Assembly (NCBI GenBank): GCA_032334055.1
Contig: JAUOZS010000001.1
Location: 1,400,501-1,464,500 of the forward strand
DNA: 64,000 nt
Reading direction: 5' to 3'
From: Selenomonadales bacterium 4137-cl
Lineage (GTDB): Bacteria; Bacillota; Negativicutes; Sporomusales; UBA7701
Of this stretch, positions 58,414-64,000 are shown piece by piece. Position 1 is the stretch's first letter; the number at the start of each line of letters is the position of its first letter. Made by a program: the position numbers and the translations under genes. The notes beneath the pieces are model-generated. The model worked only from the letters and a program-made list of their open reading frames with translations. It did not search any database and had not been told where the DNA came from.

Positions 58414-59400
58414 ATGAGCAAAGGTCGTATCTTCAGCGGCATGCAGCCGTCTGGCAAATTTCACCTCGGCAACTACCTCGGGGCGTTGGAAAACTGGGTC
58501 AAGCTCCAGTACGACTACGACTGCGTCTTCTCGATCGTCGACTGGCACGCCCTCACCTCGATGTACGAGGACACCAGCAAAATCCCCGAGAACATACACG
58601 AAATGGCTCTCGACTGGCTGAGCGGCGGCCTTGACCCCGAGCGCAACATCATCTTCGTCCAGTCCCACGTCAAAGAGCACGCCGAACTCCACCTGCTGCT
58701 CTCCATGATGACCCCGCTCTCCTGGCTGGAACGGGTGCCCAGCTACAAGGACAAGCTCCAGCAGCTCGGCGCCATCGGCAAAGAAATCAACACTTACGGC
58801 TTTCTCGGCTATCCCGAGCTGCAGACCGCCGATATAATCCTCTACAAAGCCGACACCGTGCCCGTCGGCGAGGACCAGATCCCCCACGTCGAACTCGCGC
58901 GGGAAATCGTCCGCCGCTTCAACGGGTTCTACGGCCCCGTATTTCCCGAGCCCCAGGTAAGGCTCAGCCAGGCAGCCGTGCTGCCGGGTATCGACGGCCG
59001 CAAGATGAGCAAATCCTACGGCAACGAAATCCCTTACGCCGCGCCCCCGGAAGAGCTCAAAGCCAGAGTAAGGATGATGGTCACCGACCCGCAGCGCGTA
59101 AAGAAAACCGATCCCGGCGACCCCGCGGTCTGCACCGTCTACACCTTCCACAAGCTGTTCAACAAGGAAGTAATTGAAGACATCGGCGGCAAATGCCGTA
59201 CCGCCTGCATCGGCTGCGTCGACTGCAAAAAACTCCTCGCCGAGCGGATGTCCGCCAGCCTCGCCGATATCCATGCCCGGAGGGCTACCCTCGAAGCAAA
59301 CCCCGGCCGGGTAAAAGAAATCCTCGCCTTCGGCGCGGAAAGAGCCCGCAAAGTCGCCGCCGCCACCATGGAGGAAGTCCGCGCCGCCATGCGGCTCTAG
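58414..59400 (+). CDS. trpS: Tryptophan--tRNA ligase
   Basis: A 328-residue class I synthetase that charges tRNA-Trp. The HIGH equivalent is FHLGN in MQPSGKFHLGNYLG, and the second motif is KMSKSYGN. The length is normal. The ATG follows GGAGGAAC, 16 bases after the protease gene; there is no leader for a T-box. Confidence 0.97.
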   Translation: MSKGRIFSGMQPSGKFHLGNYLGALENWVKLQYDYDCVFSIVDWHALTSMYEDTSKIPENIHEMALDWLSGGLDPERNIIFVQSHVKEHAELHLLLSMMTPLSWLERVPSYKDKLQQLGAIGKEINTYGFLGYPELQTADIILYKADTVPVGEDQIPHVELAREIVRRFNGFYGPVFPEPQVRLSQAAVLPGIDGRKMSKSYGNEIPYAAPPEELKARVRMMVTDPQRVKKTDPGDPAVCTVYTFHKLFNKEVIEDIGGKCRTACIGCVDCKKLLAERMSASLADIHARRATLEANPGRVKEILAFGAERARKVAAATMEEVRAAMRL

Positions 59401-59403
59401 GCT

Positions 59404-60123
59404 ATGAGCACCGCCGAGTATAAAATCAAACTCGAAGCCTTCGAGGGCCCCCTGGCCCTGCTGATGCACCTTATCGATAAAAACCAAATTGACATTTACG
59501 ACATCCCCATCGCCGTCGTCACCGAACAATACCTCGCCTACATCCGGACTATGGAGCAATTCAACATCGACGTCGCCAGCGAATTTCTCGTCATGGCCGC
59601 CACGCTGCTGCAGATAAAATCCCGCATGCTGCTGCCCAAGCCCCCGGCCGCCGAACTGCCGGCCGAAGAAGATCCCCGCCAGGAACTCGTGCAGCGCCTT
59701 CTGGAATACCGGCGCTTTAAGCAGGCCGCCGCCACTCTTGAAGAAATGCTGCGGGAGAGGGAGCAGTACATCTCCCGGCCACCGGGCCACTTCGCCACCA
59801 AGATCGTCCTTCCCGAAGGCCTCAAGATCGACGACCTCATTGAAGCCTTCGCCGCCGTATGGGAAAGCGCCGTCGACGAATTCGCCTTCATCGCCCGCGA
59901 GGAAATCAGCATCCAGGACAAAATGCAGGACATCCTCCTACTACTCAGAAAACAGGGCGGGCGGATCGAGTTTGCCCAGACGCTCATCCGCAGCGGCTCG
60001 CGCACCGAAATGGTTACAGCCTTCCTGGCCTTGCTGGAACTCATTCGCCTGAAGCGCGTCCAAATAGAACAGGAACGGAACTTCGGGCCTATCTACCTTA
60101 GCTTGGGAGAGGTCGTGCACTGA
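59404..60123 (+). CDS. scpA: Segregation and condensation protein A
   Basis: A 239-residue kleisin that bridges the SMC heads. The N-terminal domain is KLEAFEGPLALLMHLIDKNQIDIYDIPI, and the C-terminal winged helix is near FLALLELIRLKRV. With ScpB and SMC it compacts and helps segregate the chromosome. It starts 3 bases after trpS without a strong site and overlaps scpB by one base. Confidence 0.96.
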   Translation: MSTAEYKIKLEAFEGPLALLMHLIDKNQIDIYDIPIAVVTEQYLAYIRTMEQFNIDVASEFLVMAATLLQIKSRMLLPKPPAAELPAEEDPRQELVQRLLEYRRFKQAAATLEEMLREREQYISRPPGHFATKIVLPEGLKIDDLIEAFAAVWESAVDEFAFIAREEISIQDKMQDILLLLRKQGGRIEFAQTLIRSGSRTEMVTAFLALLELIRLKRVQIEQERNFGPIYLSLGEVVH

Positions 60124-60671
60124 TGTTCTACAGTCATCTAAAAGGCCACATCGAGGCACTGCTGTTTGCGAACGGCAACCCGGTGCCCGCCGACAAGCTC
60201 GCCCAGATGCTCGACATCGACGCCGAAAACGTCGCCGCGCTCGTTGCCGAGCTCAAACACGACATGGCCGCCACCGACCGCGGGCTGACCATCCTTGACG
60301 TGGCCGGCGGCTATCAGCTATGCAGCAAGCCCGAACTTTCGCCGATCATCGAAAAACTGGTCGAGGTTCAGGAAGCGCGCATGTCGCTCGCCGCGATGGA
60401 AACGCTCGCCATCATCGCCTTCAAGCAGCCGGTCACCAAACTGGAGATCGAACATATCCGCGGCGTCAAGGTCGACGGCGTCGTAAATACCCTGGTCGAA
60501 AGGGGCTTAATCAAAGAAGTAGGCCGTAAGGAAGCTATCGGCCGGCCCATTCTCTACGGCACCACCGACGATTTCCTCAAATGCTTCGGCCTTGCCAGCC
60601 TCGACGACTTGCCCGACCTGGCCGAACTGCTGGCGGTCGATAATCCCGATCTTCCCGAACATGATGAATAA
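60123..60671 (+). CDS. scpB: Segregation and condensation protein B
   Basis: A 182-residue protein with two winged helices that binds ScpA as a dimer. HIEALLFANGNPVPADKLAQML and ETLAIIAFKQPVTKLEIEHIRGV are typical. The ATG overlaps the scpA TGA. A terminator follows. Confidence 0.96.
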   Translation: MFYSHLKGHIEALLFANGNPVPADKLAQMLDIDAENVAALVAELKHDMAATDRGLTILDVAGGYQLCSKPELSPIIEKLVEVQEARMSLAAMETLAIIAFKQPVTKLEIEHIRGVKVDGVVNTLVERGLIKEVGRKEAIGRPILYGTTDDFLKCFGLASLDDLPDLAELLAVDNPDLPEHDE

Positions 60672-60678
60672 ACTCCAG

Positions 60679-60707
60679 CCGCCCGCGCATGCGGGCGGTT
60701 TATTTTT
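60679..60707 (+). terminator. Terminator after scpB
   Basis: CCGCCCGC and GCGGGCGG flank GCAT, followed by TTTATTTTTG. Confidence 0.88.
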
Positions 60708-60743
60708 GCCACAATAGTACTGCGCATGAGGGGAGGGATGAAG

Positions 60744-61439
60744 GTGGAGACTTGGCTGGCGGTATGGCTGGCATCCACAATGCTCTTTGTAATCGTGGCG
60801 CGCCTGAAGCTGTTCATCAGCCTGGCCTATCGCCGCCGCGGCGAAGACGACCGCCTCGCCATCGACGTCTATGCTCTCAGAAAAATCGTCAACTATCACC
60901 TCGAAGTCCCCCTTGCCCGTATCAGCAGCCGCGACGGCCTGCCGTGGCCGGAAGCGGTCGTCGACACCCCGGACGGTCAAACGGAAACACACGCCGGCGC
61001 CGAGCAGCGGTATGTCCGCAACACCTGGAAAATCTTCCGCCACCACCCCCGGCATTGGCACCGCCTGATGAAGCAGTTTCGCTATTACACCCGGATATAT
61101 AAGCAACTTGCGGCATTCGTCCTCGCGACCGTAACCTGCGAAAAACTTTCCTGGCGGACGAAACTCGGCACCGGCGACGCCGCCCTCACCGGCGTTACCG
61201 CCGGCCTGGCATGGCAGATGAAGGCACAGGTCTACGCCTTTATGCAAAAACGTCTCAAAAGCGTCGCCCGGCCGGTGTTCCGGGTATCGCCGCTCTACGC
61301 CAGGGAAGGCGTCGAAATCGAACTGGAGTGTATATTCAGCATCCGCCTGGGCAATGTTATAAACGCGATAACGACAGCTATCCAGCAGTTGGGAAGGGGG
61401 GACGACAGGCAGTGGAAGAACACCCGATCCAAAGTCTGA
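60744..61439 (+). CDS. DUF2953 membrane protein (YtfI-like)
   Basis: A protein of about 231 residues with an N-terminal helix (residues 3-22), a basic stretch (LKLFISLAYRRRGEDDRLAIDV), and a C-terminal part with SWRTKLGTGDAALTGVTAGLAW, the DUF2953 signature. The family occurs next to ytfJ in spore formers; its function is unknown. The start is uncertain: GTG 60744 sits 6 bases after GGGAGGG, while ATG 60738 and ATG 60726 are nearer or upstream. It overlaps ytfJ by 28 bases. Confidence 0.85.
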   Translation: METWLAVWLASTMLFVIVARLKLFISLAYRRRGEDDRLAIDVYALRKIVNYHLEVPLARISSRDGLPWPEAVVDTPDGQTETHAGAEQRYVRNTWKIFRHHPRHWHRLMKQFRYYTRIYKQLAAFVLATVTCEKLSWRTKLGTGDAALTGVTAGLAWQMKAQVYAFMQKRLKSVARPVFRVSPLYAREGVEIELECIFSIRLGNVINAITTAIQQLGRGDDRQWKNTRSKV

Positions 61440-61864
61440 TGAAAACGGCCATGGAAAGCATCAAGGGGATGGTAGACGTCAACACCATCGTCGGCGACGC
61501 TGTGGAAACATCGGACGGCACGGTAATCATCCCGATTTCGCGCGTCACCTTCGGTTTTGCCGCCGGCGGCGGCGACTTCGAAACCGAAGAAGCCATAAAC
61601 CGCGAAGGACATCCCTTCGGCGGCGGCAGCGGCGCCGGGGTCAGCGTTAAACCGGTGGGCTTCCTGGTATGCTCGCCGGTCAACGGCATAAGATTCATGC
61701 CGGTGGAAGGCAACCAGATATATGACCGGCTCATCGACATGGTGCCGCAGGCGCTCACAAAAATTCAGGAAATCATGCGTAGCCGCGATGCGCAGGACAA
61801 TCTCGATGAACTGGCCGAGACGGCCGAAACCCAGGGCGCCAGCCAGCAACAGAGCGGCATGTAG
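61412..61864 (+). CDS. ytfJ: GerW family sporulation protein YtfJ
   Basis: A 150-residue protein of the GerW/YtfJ family, needed for normal germination in some Bacillus species. MKTAMESIKGMVDVNTIVGDAVETSDGTVIIPISRV and FGGGSGAGVSVKPVGFLV are hallmarks. The C-terminus is a helix rich in Asp and Gln. GTG 61412 follows GGGGGG at about 10 bases; the frame is open further upstream into the DUF2953 gene. Confidence 0.93.
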   Translation: MEEHPIQSLMKTAMESIKGMVDVNTIVGDAVETSDGTVIIPISRVTFGFAAGGGDFETEEAINREGHPFGGGSGAGVSVKPVGFLVCSPVNGIRFMPVEGNQIYDRLIDMVPQALTKIQEIMRSRDAQDNLDELAETAETQGASQQQSGM

Positions 61865-61909
61865 GTATTTCGGCGTGCTTACGACGGTGTCTACACCCAT
61901 AACCCATAC

Positions 61910-61939
61910 AAAAAACCGCACATAACAGTGCGGTTTTTT
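61910..61939. terminator. Bidirectional terminator between ytfJ and the - strand gene
   Basis: AAAAAACCGCAC and GTGCGGTTTTTT flank ATAACA; symmetrical A and T arms serve both convergent genes. Confidence 0.9.
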
Positions 61940-61958
61940 CGCATATACATCTACTGCC

Positions 61959-62147
61959 TTAATGCAAGCCGGCCAGTTTATCCTTGATCTGGTTGGCGTG
62001 CAACGCTTCCGCTTCGGCAAAATGGCGATACATCTTCGAGACATCGGGGTTGTTGATCTGTTCGGCAAAAGTCTGATAATCCCGTACCAATTCCTGCTTC
62101 TGGGTAAGAGTCGTGCGTAAGGCCGTCTTGACGTCAAGCATTTCCAT
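61959..62147 (-). CDS. Small helical-hairpin protein
   Basis: A 62-residue protein of two predicted helices. The second (MYRHFAEAEALHANQIKDKL) has an E-x-x-H spacing like the ferritin-like and rubrerythrin fold, and the first (ELVRDYQTFAEQI) supplies another Glu. It may be half of a ferritin-like bundle that dimerises; related short proteins are seen in spore formers. I cannot assign a function. A strong AAGGAGGTGAAAGC lies before the ATG. Confidence 0.75.
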   Translation of the reverse strand: MEMLDVKTALRTTLTQKQELVRDYQTFAEQINNPDVSKMYRHFAEAEALHANQIKDKLAGLH

Positions 62148-62210
62148 GCTTTCACCTCCTTAAACTGCTTTTATTATGTCCTCGGTGTGGTGCAAAAATG
62201 TATGACGGCT

Positions 62211-62239
62211 TTGACGGGCGGGGAAAACATAGTTATAAT
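62211..62239 (+). promoter_or_regulatory. Sigma-A-like promoter of dacB
   Basis: TTGACG (62211-62216), 17 bases, TATAAT (62234-62239). If used, dacB is not purely sporulation-specific; in Bacillus dacB is sigma-E dependent. Confidence 0.75.
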
Positions 62240-62275
62240 AGTTATTGTCTGTGATTACTAACCTGCGAGGTCACA

Positions 62276-63418
62276 ATGAAAAAAACGGCGTTCATCGCGC
62301 TGATATTGTTTTTGTTCACCACAACCGCGACAGCCTGGGGAGCTCCGGCGGAGCCTTCCATTACCGCAAAATCGGCTATCGTAATCGAAGCATCCACAGG
62401 CAGGATCATTTATGCCAAGGCGGCGGCCGACCGACGCCCGCCCGCCAGTACGACGAAAATGATGACCTTGATTGTCGCCCTGGAACACGGCAAACTCGAT
62501 GATATCGTCACCGCCAGCCCCAAAGCCTCCGCAACCGAAGGCTCGACGATGTGGCTCGCTCCGGGCGAACAGCTTAAACTCGGCGACCTGCTCTACGGCA
62601 TGATGCTCGTGTCCGGCAACGACGCCACCGTCGCCGTCGCCGAACACATATCAGGCTCGCTCGACAAGTTCGCCCGTCTGATGACCGAAAAGGCCCACGC
62701 CATCGGCGCCATCAACACCAACTTTACGAACTCCAGCGGTCTGCCCGACCCCAAACACTACTCGACCGCCGCAGACCTGGCCCGCATCGCCGCCTACGGC
62801 TACAAAAACCCGCTCTTTTCAAAGATCGTCGGCACCAAGCACATTGTCGTGCCCTGGCCCGGCAAAGACCACGACCGCGACCTTTACAACGAGAACAAGC
62901 TTCTTTGGCAATACGAGGGCGGCAACGGCGTCAAGACCGGCTACACCGACGAAGCCGGCCGCTGCCTGGTTTCTGGCGCGAAACGAAAAGACATCCAGCT
63001 TGTAGCCGTTGTCCTCGACGGCGACCGGATGTGGGAAGACTCAATAAAACTCCTCGACTATGGCTTTAGCCGCACGCAGCCGGTCAAGATGTTCGGTCAG
63101 GGCGACATCATGAAAACGGTCAAAGTGATCGACGGCAAGAAGGAGCAAGTCAGGCTCGTCGCCGCCAGCGCCCTTTCCGTCCCGGCCCTGGCGGGCGACC
63201 GGGAAGGCTTCTCCACAGTGATCGAAGCCCCCGATCGCATCGACGCGCCCGTGGTCGCCGGCCAGAAACTGGGCACGGTCAAAACCTTTTACCGCAACAC
63301 CGAAATAGCGTCCGTCGACCTGCTGGCCACTGAACAAATCGAACGCAAATCGTTCTTCAGCCTGCTGTGGGGGTCACTCTGGAGCTTTTTCACCTTCATC
63401 GTCCGCAACCTCGCCTGA
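62276..63418 (+). CDS. dacB: D-alanyl-D-alanine carboxypeptidase DacB (PBP5* type)
   Basis: A 380-residue low-molecular-weight penicillin-binding protein with a signal peptide (residues 1-22) and the motifs STTK (Ser58, Lys61), SGN (113-115) and KTG (Lys220). A C-terminal beta domain and amphipathic end (FFSLLWGSLWSFFTFIV) follow. The spmA gene downstream gives the dacB-spmA-spmB order of Bacillus, where DacB trims cortex cross-links; that is why I name it dacB. It is a paralogue of dacF in this window. Confidence 0.88.
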   Translation: MKKTAFIALILFLFTTTATAWGAPAEPSITAKSAIVIEASTGRIIYAKAAADRRPPASTTKMMTLIVALEHGKLDDIVTASPKASATEGSTMWLAPGEQLKLGDLLYGMMLVSGNDATVAVAEHISGSLDKFARLMTEKAHAIGAINTNFTNSSGLPDPKHYSTAADLARIAAYGYKNPLFSKIVGTKHIVVPWPGKDHDRDLYNENKLLWQYEGGNGVKTGYTDEAGRCLVSGAKRKDIQLVAVVLDGDRMWEDSIKLLDYGFSRTQPVKMFGQGDIMKTVKVIDGKKEQVRLVAASALSVPALAGDREGFSTVIEAPDRIDAPVVAGQKLGTVKTFYRNTEIASVDLLATEQIERKSFFSLLWGSLWSFFTFIVRNLA

Positions 63419-63431
63419 TCAAACGAATTTC

Positions 63432-63455
63432 AGCCGCCCCGGGGCGGCTTTTCCC
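63432..63455 (+). terminator. Hairpin between dacB and spmA
   Basis: AGCCGCCCCGGGGCGGCT is an uninterrupted palindrome followed by TTTCCCGTTC. The T-run is short and readthrough to spmA is possible. Confidence 0.65.
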
Positions 63456-63507
63456 GTTCTAGCCGGTTTGGTTTGCTCATACTTTCCTCATAAGGAGGGG
63501 AAGACGT

Positions 63508-64000
63508 ATGATAAACCTCATCTGGCTGCTGCTGCTGGCTGGCGGTATAGTATACGCCGGGTTCACGGGCAGAATCGAAGTGATTACCCCAAGTGTTATA
63601 TCAGCGGCGGAGAACGCGGTCACCCTGGCTTTTAAACTCACCGGGGTGATGTGCCTGTGGCTGGGGATGATGAAAATCGCCGAAAGGGCGGGGCTGGTGC
63701 GGGTGATGTCCATCATAATCGGCCCAGTCATCCGCAGAATCTTTCCCAGCGTGCCGCCGAACCATCCGGCCATGGGAGCGATCGTCATGACCGTAAGCGC
63801 CAACATGCTGGGACTGGGCAACGCCGCCACCCCGTTGGGCATAAAGGCCATCCAGGAACTGCAGAAACTCAGCCGCGACCGCGATACAGCCACGCCGGCG
63901 ATGTGCACCCTCCTGGCGCTATGCACCACCGGCGTCACCCTCGTGCCGGCAACCGTCATCGCCCTGCGGGCCGCCGCCGGTTCCGTCGACCCTGCGGAAA
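63508..64000 (+). CDS. spmA: Spore maturation protein SpmA (partial, 3' end outside window)
   Basis: The first 164 codons of a membrane protein of the nucleoside-recognition (gate) domain family. SpmA and SpmB are needed for full core dehydration of spores. INLIWLLLLAGGIVYAGFTGR begins the first helix, and SANMLGLGNAATPLGIKA is the family hallmark. The ATG follows AAGGAGGGG by 7-8 bases. Confidence 0.95.
   Translation, partial: MINLIWLLLLAGGIVYAGFTGRIEVITPSVISAAENAVTLAFKLTGVMCLWLGMMKIAERAGLVRVMSIIIGPVIRRIFPSVPPNHPAMGAIVMTVSANMLGLGNAATPLGIKAIQELQKLSRDRDTATPAMCTLLALCTTGVTLVPATVIALRAAAGSVDPAE

Noticed and set aside
1..64000. Defence systems, prophage, transposons or a biosynthetic cluster
   Set aside because: The gene order is that of conserved core chromosome throughout. 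No integrase apart from XerD, no transposase, restriction, toxin-antitoxin or synthase genes are present, and no tRNA gene or attachment repeat was seen.

Overview
The window is a contiguous piece of core chromosome from an endospore-forming member of the Firmicutes. It is GC-rich by eye, codes almost entirely on the + strand, and is dominated by housekeeping and sporulation genes in the order familiar from Bacillus and from sporulating Clostridia and Negativicutes. My best guess is a Sporomusaceae-like member of the Negativicutes. That guess rests on the feel of the proteins and on small families such as the DUF4911-like and CD1247-like genes. No outer-membrane gene is present to prove it, and a GC-rich clostridial lineage remains possible. 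I see no rRNA, tRNA, CRISPR array, insertion sequence, prophage or other mobile element.

Layout: 1-2.4 kb holds the end of mnmA, a PRC-barrel protein, two small proteins and an AI-2E-type transporter. 2.5-10.5 kb is the alaS block (alaS, ireB, an aldo/keto reductase-ferredoxin fusion, ruvX, a yrzB-like gene, mltG, trmR, trhP). 10.6-16.5 kb has a class B penicillin-binding protein, a PmbA-like protein, aroQ, an Xaa-Pro peptidase, efp and a CD1247-like gene. 16.5-21.6 kb is the complete eight-gene spoIIIA operon for the forespore feeding channel. 21.7-33.8 kb runs Asp23, amaP, a DUF2273 gene, nusB, a Kae1-like TsaD paralogue, xseA/xseB, ispA, a PAP2-type protein, dxs, tlyA, nadK, mnmM, argR and recN. 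33.8-36.3 kb holds spoIVB and spo0A. 36.3-43.6 kb has a P-loop protein, nudF, an endonuclease-Q-like gene, spoIIM, a yqzK-like gene, xerD, deoB and pdp. 43.7-48.3 kb has spoVB, dacF and the spoIIA operon (spoIIAA, spoIIAB, sigF). 48.4-54.0 kb has a dodecin and a spoVA operon carrying two unrecognised genes. 54.1-64 kb holds a lipoprotein on the - strand, lysA under a lysine riboswitch, a CCA-adding-like enzyme, an M50 protease, trpS, scpA/scpB, a DUF2953 gene, ytfJ, dacB and the start of spmA.

The sporulation genes form a readable programme. Spo0A and the spoIIA operon each sit behind a sequence that fits the sigma-H consensus exactly with the same 11-base spacer, and a perfect Spo0A box overlaps the -10 of spo0A. 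spoIIM has a good sigma-E-type promoter. SpoIIM, the SpoIIIA channel and SpoIVB act around engulfment. SpoVA proteins and the GerA-type SpoVAF act in dipicolinate handling and germination. DacB, DacF and SpmA act on the cortex.

I found no clear new multi-gene system. The most interesting unexplained items are a nested hairpin covering the ribosome-binding site of spoIVB; a terminator translated as the tail of SpoIVB; an inverted-repeat set that overlaps the lysA promoter and would also form competing hairpins in the divergent lipoprotein leader; a membrane protein in the spoVA operon that looks like an M50 protease with its active site lost; a glutamine-rich repeat protein beside it; and several very small genes with strong ribosome-binding sites.
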